Of a stretch of 64,000 bases of DNA, positions 22,620-34,639 are shown one piece after another. The translations under genes and the position numbers were made by a program. The stretch spans positions 45,053,192 to 45,117,191 of the forward strand of contig NC_068566.1 of NCBI RefSeq assembly GCF_025698545.1, in the 5' to 3' direction. The notes below the pieces were generated by a model, which worked only from the letters and a program-made list of their open reading frames with translations, did not search any database and was not told the origin of the DNA. How positions within the stretch are numbered: the stretch's first letter is position 1; each line of letters begins with the position of its first letter. The stretch is from Gossypium raimondii (Eukaryota; Streptophyta; Magnoliopsida; Malvales; Malvaceae).

Positions 22620-23940
22620 ATATATATAGATGAACAATTAGGGTATTCATCCTCACAAAGATAAACGAGATTTGGAATTTGCCATGCACCTTTGTTCTAC
22701 CATAATTTAGAAGAACTAACCTCTTTTTTTATAATGATATTAGTAGATCAAAATTAAAAACACTATTAGTTATTGCCTTTAAAACGATGATGTGGAATTT
22801 TTAAAAGATAACATTAAGCATTCGATTGCCATATAAATTTATTATTAGTTGAACATGGTTGATTGGAATTCTTATGACCCTAATTGTGTGACTTAATAAT
22901 AATAAAAGAAGCCCAGATCATCACTGTAAAGAAGAAACTAATAGTGATTATGTCAAATTAAAATATATATGTGGGAGAATGCCAATTATTTTGACCAAAA
23001 ATTATTTTGGCTTTTCTTTTCTTAATTAAACTCTGTTTTTAGTTTCCCACTTACACTCTAATTAACCTAGAGTTGTTGTAGTCATATATGCTACGAATTT
23101 CAGTCTAGAAATAGGCCTTAGTTACTCTAGGTTTTTCTTTTAATTATCTCTACCTTTTGTAGTCTCCTTTATTATAATGAAATCTCCTTTTGCCCGTGAT
23201 TTTTTATCCTCTTTTGAGGAGTTTTTTCACGTAAAATTCGCGTATTTGATCTTTTTTTTATTATTTTTTTCACTCGGTTCATTGTTTAATTGAGTTTATC
23301 CCCTACAACATGGAATTCAACTCGATTGTATTCTTTTATCCATATATATATATATATATAGTTTTGTATGTCACAAAGAAATGTTTTAATTAAATCATAA
23401 AATAATAGTGAAGATTCAAGACAAAGAGAGGTCTAAACACCCATGAGGACAACATTCAAGAAAGAAAAAATAGCTTATGGTTGATGGTAGAGACCAAAGA
23501 CATTGCATCCATGACTTAATAACATAAGCAAACCATGCTTTGCAATAAACAAGGTCTTAAAATTTGCTGAATGGTAGGCCCATTTCCCCACTCCATTGCT
23601 CCTCCTTAAAGCTAAGCATATTTCAATCTCTCCCTTTTCCCCTAAAGGTCTTTTTTATAAATGATTCGTATATTACTTTCAAAGCTTCTTAGCTTGCGAT
23701 GCATTCAAGCAATTGTCTTTTCTTTTCATAAACTTTTATTTTTATTTTCACATCAAATGCGGTGAGATGATTCACATCAATCAACAAAACCCCTTCTTAA
23801 TTTCTTCTATTTTCCATCTACGTATACATTTAAAACGTTTCTCACACCTTAGCTAACCATACAAATCCAGAAATATATTCAAAGTTTTTATTTTAATGTT
23901 CTAACTAACCTTGATGTATCACAAAAACGAAAACAACAGT
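22620..23940. other. Gene-free stretch
   Basis: No gene recognised. There is a short TA run at about 23345-23360. The rest is unremarkable AT-rich sequence. Confidence 0.3.
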
Positions 23941-23941
23941 T

Positions 23942-24085
23942 GATTGAATCTTAACTCGATTGGTATGGGTATTGTTGTCAATGGGTTCGAGTGCGTCAAA
24001 GCGCATTATCCTCCTATTTATAGGTTGAGTAGGGGCTATAAGTAATTCTGGGTATTATGTCAAAAAGAGCAGATATGTAACCCGA
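23942..24085 (+). mobile_element. SINE family A copy
   Basis: Starts GATTGAATCTTAACTCGATT and continues GGTATGGGTATTGTTGTCAA. It then lacks about 15 bases of the other copies before GGTTCGAGTGCG (box B), and continues GCATTATCCTCCTATTTATA. Confidence 0.65.
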
Positions 24086-24089
24086 ACTT

Positions 24090-25670
24090 GCTCTAAAATA
24101 GTGCAAAAACACAATAACCCCTTTTTTAAAACTAATCCTTCTTAGTGTACATTACACTCTGCCGATGATTGAGTATAATACAACTTTGGATAATTAACTA
24201 TTGAACCCCCTAGTTTCCGCGAGCTATTTCTTTGCCATTTATTGTTGTTTTTCTTTTTTCTTTTTTTGGGGGATGATCGAAGGAAGTAAGAACAAGGACA
24301 GTTTAACGTACCAAAATCTATATCAAAGTATCCTAGAATGATGTATGATAAAATTGGTAATGTTTCTCTACAAAATCTAATTCTTCAAAGGTGTTGATTT
24401 TGGTCCATTGAAAGGGTTGGGGAAATTAAGCAATTTTTGTGAAATATTGTTAAAATTAAATCGTTTTAGAATGGATTAATGTTCTAGTTGGCCCTTGAAC
24501 TTTTATCTAATGTGTAATGCGGTGCTTGTATTATTCTGCCATGTATCAATGTACAACAAAACTTTAACATCGTTTAACTTACAAGCTAACTTAGCAACAA
24601 TAAATAAATGAATACCAAGTCTTATTATATGATTGGTTTTGGATTTTGAATATAATTTTTACAAGTTGATTAACTTATTTGATATTTTTTGTTTATTTCT
24701 ATTCCTTTAAAAGGGAAATTTATTCCATAATTGGGACCATACAATTCAAGAAAAAAAAAAAACAACAATCACCAGTTGTAGGTAGTGAAGGACAAGTTTC
24801 ATCAATTTCAACACAACAAAGGCTTCAGCCTTAGTATCAAATGAGCATTATGACACGTTGACAATTGGGTCTGTCACAACTCAAGCACAACATATTTGAA
24901 GTGATTGCAAACACTTAATATAATAAGGATATCGACAAAATCATCCTTAAAATCACTTGTAAAAGTAAGACTACATGCCTAAGCAAGACTACAAAACTTG
25001 CTACAAAAAAAAATATAAAACTTAAGACAAGACGGGTCCAAGCCGACTCGTGAAATCATATATTATTTTGAAATACTCTTAAAACATAAACAAATTAAGA
25101 AACTGACGAAAAGCCACCACTTTTCAAGAGAAATTATTGGTGGTCGATGGAGTTTCATGGACGATAGACAACGTCATCTGTTCATTACAACTTGTAAAAA
25201 TAATAAAAATACACAAGATAGATCTGCGAATCGAAAAGAAAAGAAAATACATGAAATGAACGAAGACAAAAGAAAGAGAGAATCAATGAAAAGGAGAAAA
25301 AGAGGAACGAAAACCATTCCACATTTAATTCTATTTTAAGAAATCTTAAAAGCAAACTTGATAGTATGCAAATCCTTTTCCATTAATGATTTAATTGAAA
25401 ATAATACATAAATAGGAACATACAAATTTTGATTGAGTCATTGAAAAGTGCCTTACTTGTTATTGATAATAAAAATTATGATTAAATTTTATGTTGTGTT
25501 GTTCTAAAACGAGATTTGAATTCAATTCGACGGGTCTCATCAAATCAAATAGAGAGAATAGTACGTGACATAAACCATACTACCTACGTATTGGGCATTT
25601 CTTTCTTTACATAAATCAGAAGAAAACATTGTATTTTTTATTATTATATCTGTTCTTATTAGCACAATGC
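24090..25670. other. Gene-free stretch
   Basis: No gene. A basic 60-codon open frame at 25157-25339 is rich in K and R through A-rich DNA and has no recognisable domain. Confidence 0.3.
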
Positions 25671-25680
25671 TTAAAATTAC

Positions 25681-25768
25681 TTATAGTCTCTCCCCAATTT
25701 ATAAATAAGATGACGTCCTCCTGTATTGACAACAATACTCATACCAATTAAGCTAAGATTAAATCAGT
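25681..25768 (-). mobile_element. SINE family A copy, internally deleted
   Basis: Minus strand reads AATCTTAGCTTAATTGGTAT, GAGTATTGTTGTCAATACAG, GAGGACGTCATCTTATTTAT. The box B segment is lost. Confidence 0.5.
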
Positions 25769-25769
25769 A

Positions 25770-26578
25770 ATAATATACGATTGCTATAAACTATTATTAC
25801 CCTTTTGTCATTTTCTCCATTAATGGAGCAAATAAATGAAGAAAACCAACTTAAATTTGGTAAAAATAAGTGAGATGGAATGACATGAGCTACGTGATGC
25901 AAGCATCATCAAGATTAGTGAAAGAAATAAAGAAGAAAAATGATAGAATTAGAAAGGAGGTCATGTCTTTGAATAGTGGGATGATACATAAGTATGATCC
26001 CCATAATTAAGTAAGTATGAAGAAAAATCAGAATTAAGTGATTTCATTTTCACAAGCTCTCAAATTGTCTCCTAACTGGATGAGAGTCTTGTATTACAAT
26101 CCATTTCCCTTTTATCTCTGTACATATATAAGCTTTGTATTTCCACATCTCTCTCATCATAAACGGTCTAATAATTTCGACCCTTCGATCAAACATTTTA
26201 TCAACTTATGAAATTACTCTTGATTTATAATTAATTCACAATATAAATTTGCAAAATTCCCATTTGTGTGTAAAGGTATAGTTTCTAGAATTTATCTCTA
26301 AGTGTTAATTACTTGTTTTCATAAGAGATTTAATGAAAATTATTATATTTTATGTAAGAAAAGCACCAAAAGAAGTCCAAAGTGGTATAAATATTATTGC
26401 ATGATGCAAATTGTAAAGAGGGGGCATGGTTAATAGTAAAATTATGTCATATCTCCTAAGAAGCATCTCGAAACCTTCCTCAAGATTCACAAAGGTGTTA
26501 TGATCTTAATGCTTTCCTGTCGCCCTTTTTCTCCGGACAGAGTTATTTTCTATTGTATTAATCACATTAAAATATACA
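25770..26578. other. Gene-free stretch
   Basis: Nothing recognised; AT-rich. Confidence 0.3.
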
Positions 26579-26722
26579 GATTGAGTCTTAGTTAAGTTGA
26601 TATCGACATTGCTGTTAGTGTAAGAAGATATGGGTTCGAATGCGCTAAAATGTATTTTCCTCTTATTTAAGAGTTGGGGAGGGACTATGAGTAGTTCTAA
26701 CCTTCTAGGCATTGTATACAAA
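26579..26722 (+). mobile_element. SINE family A copy, diverged
   Basis: GATTGAGTCTTAGTTAAGTT head, box B-like GGTTCGAATGCGC, then TTTTCCTCTTATTTAAG and GAGTAGTTCTAA. Same order as the other copies but more mutated. Confidence 0.55.
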
Positions 26723-26729
26723 ATAAAAA

Positions 26730-27600
26730 TTAAAAATCGTAATGCTACACTCCTATGAAATAAAGTAAAATTTATACGTCATGATTGGACCAGAAATCCA
26801 CACGTCATCATTACACACGGTGAAACTCGAAAATACCAAAGTTTTATCAGTAATTAATAAACATCGGTTTGTTTTAGTTGATGGTAATTAGTAAACATTT
26901 GAACATTGGTAATATTTAAGGAAATAGAGATAAGTTTAACTTGAATTAAAATGAAAAGTTACTTTTAAGTATGTCAATTCATATTTTGTTCTAAAAGAAT
27001 GTAATTCATTTATAAACACACTCTTGTTAAGGTTTTCTAATTCTAATTAATATTTTTTAAAAAATTAATAAATAAATAAATGTAATTGAATATCTAAATT
27101 ATAAAGACTAAACCTCAAATTTAAATTCATAAAATTATAAATTTTAAAACCCTAAACTTTAACTTTAATACGTGATACATAATCTTACGTACACTTGAGT
27201 ATGTTGTGTTACGCTAAACTCTTAATCCTAAACCGTAAATTATGCTATCTAATTATTAATTTTAACATAAAAATTAGATATTGTTAAAAGAGAATTGAAT
27301 TTAGTGTTAGAGAAGCTATATTCAACCTGATTTTTCAATATTTTCTAATATAAATTAAATTATATATTTTTAAAAGCAGAGAAAAAAGAGGCGAAAGATT
27401 TGGGAAGAATTGAAGGAAGGGTACGTGAAAACATGGTTACATGGGTTTACGTAATACAACTCTACGTAGAAAAATTTAACTCTCAGTGAACAGAAGCCGA
27501 TGAAATGTCGTTTTAGGGTTAGATGAAAAATATTTCCAGGGACCCTCCCATTTGAATAATTGGACCCCATTGGTGTTTTCAATGTCAGCATATCATCATT
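26730..27600. other. Gene-free stretch upstream of the MYB gene
   Basis: AT-rich with no clear element. It includes the presumed distal promoter of the MYB gene; no specific site can be argued. Confidence 0.3.
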
Positions 27601-27777
27601 TTGTACTTCCCCTTCGCCTTACTTTTAAATGGAGGGTGTGCAACAGCCTCCATTTCTTGCAAATCCCGAAGAGCTATTTCTTTCCTTTCTTTTAATTTGT
27701 GAATTAAAATTAAGTAAGCAGAAGATTAGTTGATATTATTTATCATCATCATCATCCTCCATATTAAATTATACAGG

Positions 27778-29264
27778 ATGGGTCACCATTCTTGCTGCAA
27801 TCAACAAAAGGTTAAGAGAGGCCTTTGGTCCCCTGAGGAAGATGAAAAGCTCATTAGGTTCATCACCACTCATGGATATGGATGTTGGAGTGAAGTCCCT
27901 GAGAAAGCTGGTAAATACATGTGTGTGTGTGTGTATTGATTCATTTGATGAGTGCTTTGATGCATATGCAATGTGTTTTTAATTTTCATTTGTTTTCAGG
28001 TCTTCAGAGATGTGGGAAAAGTTGTAGGCTGAGATGGATTAATTATTTAAGGCCTGATATAAGAAGAGGAAGGTTTACACCTGAGGAAGAGAAGTTGATC
28101 ATTAGCCTCCATGGGGTTGTAGGAAACAGGTTCATTTCACTTTGTCTTCACATTTTTTCAATATTTTTTTCACTTTAAAGTTGCATAGATCCTGGGGTTT
28201 TTCCCTAATGGTGCTAGCTGTTATTATCACGGTGCTTAAGTTAGCCTGAACTTTCAAAATTTGAGAATAGAGACACTGATGCTTGAAAACAACTAAGTGA
28301 ACAAGCAAACTTCAATATCAAGTTTTCTATGTAAATGTCAAGATTTTTGTTTTTTAAATTAAGTTAAAAGCAAGCTCCATGATTACTTTTTAAGTAGTTG
28401 CTAAAGCAGTTTTCACCACCATTTTCAAAGGGCGTTAGAAAGACCATATCATGATGTTGAAATTCCACAAGCAAATACATGTTTTTTGACCTCCAAATTT
28501 GATTTTCTTTTTCATGTTATTCAATTTCTGATATGTCAAAAGGAATTTGCAGGTGGGCTCATATAGCAAGTCACTTGCCTGGAAGAACAGATAATGAGAT
28601 TAAAAACTATTGGAATTCATGGATCAAGAAGAAGATACGAAAGACTTTAGTTCCGCCCACGCAAGGTACAGCTTCCATTACTGAGCTAGTAAACCAAGAC
28701 ATGGCAACAACAACAACAAGGGCAATACCAATCCCTACACAAGAAACCCTATTTTCATCTCAAGCCCCATTGTTTATGTTTGAAAGTACAATGACACCAA
28801 TTGATCAAGGGGTACTACTTCAAGATGTTAATGTAAGAGGGGAGGTTTTCCATGAACAAGCTCAATTAAACACTTGGAATAATAATAATCATCTCAACCA
28901 GCAGCTTCAACTTCAAGTCCCATTTCCCCCTCCTTCAACTTCTTTCACAATGGACACAAATAATAATTATTTGCCACCATTGATAGATAATATGGAAACC
29001 ATGGTGCCTATTGAAGTCCAATCTTGTACTAGCTTGGATGAAGAAGGTGGTGGAGAAATAACACTTGAGAGCTTAAGGAGACAACAACAAGAGTTGAATG
29101 AATGGGTTGAATCACAACAATGCTCAAGCTTTTTGTTGTGGGATAATATTATTGAAGGACAAATTGGTGGTAGTGTTGAGGGAACAACAATACCATTACC
29201 ACCTTCATCTTCATCATCATCAAATATGGGAACTACACTATCTTCTTTCCCTTCATCTCTATAA
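27778..29264 (+). CDS. MYB26-like: R2R3-MYB transcription factor, MYB26-like
   Basis: Three exons (27778-27910, 28000-28129, 28553-29264) encode 324 aa; introns are GT-AG in phases 1 and 2, at the positions usual for R2R3-MYB genes. The protein begins [20 protein letters not shown]. The R2 repeat (about 13-63) contains [20 protein letters not shown], and R3 (about 66-115) contains [20 protein letters not shown]. The RPDIRRGRF junction and [13 protein letters not shown] after R3 fit the AtMYB26/MYB67 clade better than MYB61, MYB46 or MYB103. AtMYB26 acts in the nucleus and promotes secondary wall thickening in the anther endothecium; by inference this gene may do so too. The C-terminal half is low in conserved content, with Gln/Asn- and Ser-rich runs and acidic patches suiting an activation domain. 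The ATG at 27778 was chosen by family; an upstream ATG in frame has no homology. Subclade is from memory. Confidence 0.9.
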
Positions 29265-29589
29265 ATTATCATTAATGGTGATGATTTTTTTTTTCTTTCT
29301 TTCTTTTTTGCTTCTTTTGTTAACTTTATTAATTGGTCATGAGCTTGTGGAAAATGTGAGGGAATGTTGCATATTTAAGTATGCATCAGTTTTTTTTATA
29401 TTTTTTTCTTTCTTATCGGTGTTTGGAAAAATGGAAAAGGAAAGAATAAAAAGCAATGTAACAGCTAATTAGATAATATTTACTCATTTCTTTCGGATTT
29501 TTTTATATATAAGGTGTTCTTGGTTCATCAAGACTTTTCGAGGTCAATGTATTTTGAATTTTTTAAAATTTTAAATATTTATAATTATT

Positions 29590-30185
29590 GTAGGGTAAAT
29601 TATACTTAAAAGAATCATATAATATATGAATTATTATTTTATACACCGACGATGAAGTTTTTAACTACACAAGCAGAGTTAAGAGACAACATGTGTCTCA
29701 TTTATATATATATATATATATATTTTTTTTTTGAGGAAAATCTTTGATACACGAATGAAGTTTTTAGACTGTATAAGTAGGTTTAAAGAGTTGACAAATA
29801 TTCTATATGAGTATAGTAAAATATTAAAAAATAAATATTTAGAAACAAAAGACACATGTCAATTTTTTAAGGTCGTTTGTGGAATAAAAAAATCATCAAA
29901 TATTCGTCCTTTTTTAAATGTCAATTAAGGACATTTGTCACCCTCTTAACCCTGCTTATGGAGTTAAAAAAAACCACCACTCATGTATCAAATAATAATT
30001 CATAATATATATAGAAAAATTATTTGATACACCGCCAATGAAATTTTTTAAATTCCACAAATAAATTAAGGATTTGGCAAACATACTATATAATATAATA
30101 AATATATATATAAATAAACATGACACATATTAAACTCTTAACCCACTAATAAAATCTAAAAATTTCACTCACAACCTATATATAT
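29590..30185. repeat. Fold-back element with five units in both orientations
   Basis: A unit of about 45 bp (GATACACSRA, ATGAAGTTTTTA, then TTAAGAG-like end) occurs forward near 29636, 29743 and 30020, and inverted near 29943 and 30130. TA microsatellites lie at about 29706 and 30180. Open frames across it are not genes. Confidence 0.55.
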
Positions 30186-30189
30186 ATAT

Positions 30190-31310
30190 ATATGACTAAT
30201 ATTGGGAACTGATATTGACTGCCCACATTTTGTATATAAACAATAACGATCTCTACATGCATACAATATATGGAAGTTTTCTTTGGATTTTAGGATTTCA
30301 TGATATCATCATAGATTTCAACAAAATAAAAATAAAAAATGTTTTTTTTCAGAAAACTATGTTCAAAGTCAGCAATCAGCATATAATTTTCATTAATAGA
30401 CATGTTTCTTCGTAAACTGTTGCTGCAAATGCTGCATACGTAATAATACTACAACGTAGTACTGTTATTTTGCTTTGTCTAATCTTCCATCAACCTTTTT
30501 TTTTTCTTCTCTCACTTCAAGTGTAATTCTTTTTTTTTTTTAATTTGTAGATTTATTTTGTAGGTATTTTTATTTTTTTGGATTGTGATGGATAGACACC
30601 ATTACTAACCTTTGCTGAACTTTCATCAGCCACCAACTATGCTTCTTAGAAAGTGGGTTGGTTTTAGATTCTTGAATGGTGACTTTTTATTGGCACTTGA
30701 ATCTGTTTTGAGAATATTTTGAAATAACAAATGAGTTCATGATTCGATTTGGGCTATGTTGCTTTGAGCCTTAGGTGTTTTGTGTTATTTTCCTTTAGTT
30801 ATTAAACTTTCTTTTTTACTTATAAAATCTTTATGTTTTGAGGGATGGATTTGTCATTGTCATTTTCAATTTCAATTTTAGTGGATGTTTCGTTTTCTTG
30901 CTAACTTCGCTTGCCGTTTTGGACCCCTGAAACTAATTTCCTTATTAAATTAGATATTTATATTCACCCAAATATTTCGTGCTTAAGTTGTTACAAAATC
31001 GATTATCAACATATTATAATTTTTTTTCTTGCTGAGGCTAAAGTTTTTATTCGTGGACGTTGAAAACCTTTTTTTGTCATTGTTGAATACTTATATTTAC
31101 TATATATAATTTTGAATTATATGATACTATTGGTGAAATGAATAATTAAAGAAAATCATATAATCGAGATTAAAATCCCAAAGTTTTGAATGATATTTAT
31201 GCCTAAAAGTGGAAGGGAAAAAGCTGTGGATGAGCAGTAGGGTTAATAGATAACATAAACTGTAATACAAATGGTCGACCATTAAGAAGCCATTATATCA
31301 CTTTGAAGGC
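30190..31310. other. Gene-free stretch
   Basis: No gene or known element recognised. It contains T-rich runs. Confidence 0.3.
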
Positions 31311-31311
31311 C

Positions 31312-31314
<3 letters not shown>

Positions 31315-31352
<38 letters not shown>
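31315..31352 (+). repeat. (TA)19 microsatellite
   Basis: Uninterrupted TA dinucleotides. Confidence 0.95.
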
Positions 31353-31355
<3 letters not shown>

Positions 31356-31548
31356 ATATGACTAAAAGATGTTCCTTTTCTTCACCTAAGAATGGAAAGG
31401 GATCATTTCTAATATATAAATTGCTTCTTCAATCAAAGAAGAAAAAAGAAAAGACAATTCATCAATACCCTATTTGTTATTTTTCATTTAATATAGTAAA
31501 TTTAAAAAAGAAATTAACTTTGAAGTTGTTGAATTTAAAAATTATGGT

Positions 31549-31716
31549 CGATTAAGTCTTAGCTCGATTAGTATGGGTATTGTTGTCAATGCAGGAAAAC
31601 GTAAGTTCAAGTGCGCTGAAGCGCGTCATCCTCCTATTTATAGATTGGAGATGAGCTATGGGTAGTTCTAAACATTGTGTAAAAAAAGAAAAAGATATAA
31701 TCAGAACCTATAATGA
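31549..31716 (+). mobile_element. SINE family A copy, near full length
   Basis: GATTAAGTCTTAGCTCGATT head (box A-like), GTTGTCAATGCAGG, box B-like AGTTCAAGTGCGC, CATCCTCCTATTTATAG, and the 3' part ATAATCAGAACCTATAATGA shared with the copy at 53772. Confidence 0.7.
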
Positions 31717-32028
31717 ACAGAGATATGGTAAAAATATATTTCCACACAAACATAAAATAATACTAGCAAATGAAATTATTAATTGTTTGGAGGTTTTATT
31801 ATGATCATCATTATTATTTTACAGTGGTGTATGTTGTGTTGGACCTTTCGCTCTTTTGAAGCAATGAGCAAGACTATAATGTCAAATTAATGCCCAATTA
31901 ATCAAGGATTTAATAGTAATAAATGACTTTTATTGATTGTTGTTTGTATGTCGGGTTTAAAATCTTAATATAAAATTTTAAGATATATACTTTTAAGGGA
32001 ATGTAAAATTCACAAAGGTGTTAATCGA

Positions 32029-32152
32029 TTGAGTTTTAACTCAATTGGCATGAATATTGTTGTCAATGCAGGAGGACGTGAGTTTGAGCGCATTGAAGCG
32101 CATTATTCTTTTATTTATGGGTTGAGGAAGGGGTATGAGTAATCCTATGTTA
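32029..32152 (+). mobile_element. SINE family A copy
   Basis: GATTGAGTTTTAACTCAATT head, GTTGTCAATGCAGGAGGACG, then GAGTTTGAGCGCATTGAAGC and TTTTATTTATGGGTTGAG. The 3' end after 'gtaatcctatgtta' is missing. Confidence 0.65.
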
Positions 32153-32154
32153 TG

Positions 32155-32400
32155 GTATTCATCTCCATTCGATTCTCAAATCGACTTGTTTTCCATACCA
32201 ACCCACAACCTAGCCAGCATGTTCAACTCCTACTCTTGAAACACGTGTTCACCCTACAGTAAGATACATGTTGATCTGTATGGGGACCTACCTAATTCTA
32301 ATACATCGAATCATGAAATCGTATCATATAAACAGAAAATTGATTTCCATGAAGAGGACACAAACAAAACACTTAACACTATATATTCCTATTTATTATT
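32155..32400. repeat. Weak dispersed repeat shared with 8.8 kb
   Basis: Phrases GACCTACCTA, ATACATCGAATCATGAAATC and AAATTGATTTCCATGAAGAG parallel 8880-8960. LTR-like by texture only. Confidence 0.3.
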
Positions 32401-32429
32401 ATTGTTAGGATTGATATTTTAAACCTTTA

Positions 32430-32700
32430 ATTTTTATTTATTTATGTTTGTTTATTAAGTTAAATAAATAAAGAAGAACGAACTAAACACGAATAAAATT
32501 TATATAGCTCGTTTATATTCATGAACAAGCTTGCTTATCGTTCCATTTGTATATATATAAATATAATTATTAATATTTATATTTGACTATTTTATATTTT
32601 AAAAATAATATATTTTTTTATTATTCATGGACATTGTTCGTGAACATTAAACAAACAAATATAAACACATAATTTTAAATAAATGAACACGACTAAAAAT
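32430..32700. repeat. AT-rich inverted-repeat element with TTCATGAAC boxes
   Basis: The left part has TTTATGTTTGTTTATTAAG and ATTCATGAACAAGCTTG. The right part has TTGTTCGTGAACATTAAAC and AAACAAATATAAACACATAA, which are inverse versions. It resembles a common plant MITE. Confidence 0.4.
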
Positions 32701-32823
32701 TTAAAATTTTAAAATAATCCATTCGAATAAGATTAGATGAATTGATCAGACTGACCGGACCAAAAATCAATAACTTACCTGATTCAACTGCAGTGCAATT
32801 CCAAAATCATTGAATCTAACCCA

Positions 32824-32887
32824 AGCCCAAAAAAAACCTAACCAAGCCCAAATAAATGAACGCTATAAGAACTTTAAAGTAGGGTTT
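32824..32887 (+). promoter_or_regulatory. Ribosomal-protein-type promoter elements of eS10
   Basis: Two AGCCCAA sites (32824-32830, 32845-32851; inverse of the TTGGGCT site II motif) and a TAGGGTTT half telo-box (32880-32887) lie 95-160 bases upstream of the ATG. Site II plus telo-box is the known arrangement in plant ribosomal protein promoters. No TATA box is evident. Confidence 0.55.
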
Positions 32888-32980
32888 CCATCCTTCGTCA
32901 TTAGCGATCAGAGAGCTGAGAACTAAAGGAAACAAAGGCCTTCTTCTTAGCACTCCGCCGCCCGTTATCTCATCGCAATC

Positions 32981-34635
32981 ATGGTGATTTTCTTCTGTTT
33001 CTAACATTGTGTTTGGTTTTCCAGAAAATTTGTTGCAAGAAAATGTCTTTAATTCGATTGTTTTCTTTTTTCTAGATCATCCCAGAAAAGAACCGCAGGG
33101 AGATATCAAAGTACCTCTTTCAAGGTAACCCAAATAAAATCCCATCCCCAATTTCAATTTAACCCATTTTTTCATTTGCATATTTGGATTCACAAATCTG
33201 GGTTTTATGTATTCTTATCAGAGGGTGTTTGCTACGCCAAAAAAGATTACAACTTGGCAAAACACCCAGAAATCGATGTTCCAAATCTTCAAGTAATAAA
33301 GCTGATGCAAAGCTTCAAATCCAAGGAATACGTTCGTGAAACTTTTGCTTGGATGCATTATTACTGGTACCTTACCAACGATGGCATTGAATTTTTAAGG
33401 ACATACCTTAATCTCCCCTCTGAGATTGTTCCTGCTACTTTGAAGAAGCAAACTAGGCCCGGTGGTGGTCGTCCCATGGGTCCTTCTGATAGCCGCCCAC
33501 GGTAATAGTTTTGGGGTTCCTTTTTTGCTCTTCGATTTAAATGCAAATGAATCAGTGGCTTTGTTAATGTTTTTTGTTGGTTATGAATCAGTGGTCCGCC
33601 ACGCTTTGGCGACGGTGAGAGGCGATTCGGTGACAGGGATGGATACCGTGGAGGTCCACGAGGAGGCGGTGATTTCGGTGATAAGGGTGGTGCGCCTGCT
33701 GATTATCAGCCTTCATTCAGGGTAATGTTTTGCTTTGAACAGTTATCCTTGGTTGTGTCTTTGTTATGGTTATCGCATTTGAATGACAATGTTTGGATTG
33801 TGTATAAGGTTTTTGTTGTTTACAATAGTTGGATTGTGGAATCATTTGTTTGCTTTTTGATATTACCATGTTCTTTTAAACCCTGCTTGGTTTCGAATTT
33901 GATCAAAAACAAGTCTTGGAATTGAGTTGTTGAATGAGTGTATGTCTAATATAAGCTTGTAATTGAGTGTCATGGGACTTTTTCATAAGAGAAGCTAGTT
34001 CATTTTCACTTAGAACAATGCAGCTTCCATACATGATTGCTTGAATGATGGTAAAAGTACCATTGAGGTCCTAGTATTAGGAGTTAGATTGCATTTTATC
34101 CTATCTACTAAAACAAGGAGCAAATTAGTAGTTCTATATTAGATTAAAAAGCAAACTGATTCTTTTTATTAAAACTTTCATTCATTTCTACTGTTAAAAA
34201 CTAGTGTGGCTGACAAAATAATTAAATAGTTGCATATGACGTGCCATGTGTACCTCATTCTAACATACGGGGGCCTGTTTTTAATAGTAAAAATGGATTG
34301 AAAATTTAACAGAAGGATCAGCTCTTTAATATAATAGACAGTGACTAGTTTGCCCATTTTTTGAGTAAAGTAGGCAAAATGCAAATCCAAACTCCTAGTA
34401 CAAGAGCCTTTATGATACTTTTACCCTTAATGATCTTTCATTTACTCGAAGAGGTGGCTGTACAATATTGGTGGTTATGCTTAGGCATCAACCGAATGAA
34501 TTTGGTTATTCTTCTTAAAACTGATATAATTTCCAACTTGTGGATACATAGGGCCCTGGTTCAAGGCCTGCTTTTGGTCGTGGAGGCGGTGGTTATGGTG
34601 GTGCCGGTTCTGCAAGCGGTGCAGGTCTTCCATGA
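32981..34635 (+). CDS. RPS10: 40S ribosomal protein S10 (eS10)
   Basis: Five exons (32981-32983, 33076-33124, 33222-33501, 33592-33721, 34552-34635) encode 181 aa. The first coding exon is only the ATG; intron 1 starts directly after it. The protein reads [20 protein letters not shown], then [20 protein letters not shown] and [20 protein letters not shown], the S10/plectin domain of eS10. A Gly/Arg-rich tail ([20 protein letters not shown] and so on) is typical of plant eS10. It is a small-subunit protein placed near the mRNA entry side of the 40S head. All introns are GT-AG and the phases join correctly. The last intron (33722-34551) carries a MITE at 34050-34425. Length equals the family norm (about 177-183 aa), so the gene is likely functional. 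It is tail-to-tail with HSP90. Confidence 0.93.
34050..34425. mobile_element. Mutator-like MITE in the last intron of eS10, 376 bp
   Basis: The left end is GGTAAAAGTACCATTGAGGT. The right end, reverse-complemented, is GGTAAAAGTATCATAAAGGC. Further in, both arms carry TAGGAGTT...GCATTTT-type sequence. Flanks are CTTGAATGAT (34040-34049) and CTTAATGAT (34426-34434), a 9-10 bp target duplication with a one-base indel. The 9-bp class suggests a Mutator-like (MULE) origin. Confidence 0.6.
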
Positions 34636-34639
34636 GTTT

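Noticed and set aside
25157..25339. 60-codon Lys/Arg-rich frame
   Set aside because: A-rich DNA gives K/R/N codons by composition; no promoter, no conservation argument.
28967..29272. Minus-strand frame of 101 codons over the MYB last exon
   Set aside because: Reverse-strand shadow of the Gln/Asn/Ser-rich MYB tail; no domain.
29098..29472. 124-codon plus-strand frame overlapping the MYB end
   Set aside because: Frame shifted against MYB and composed of CAT/CTT simple repeats and the 3' UTR.
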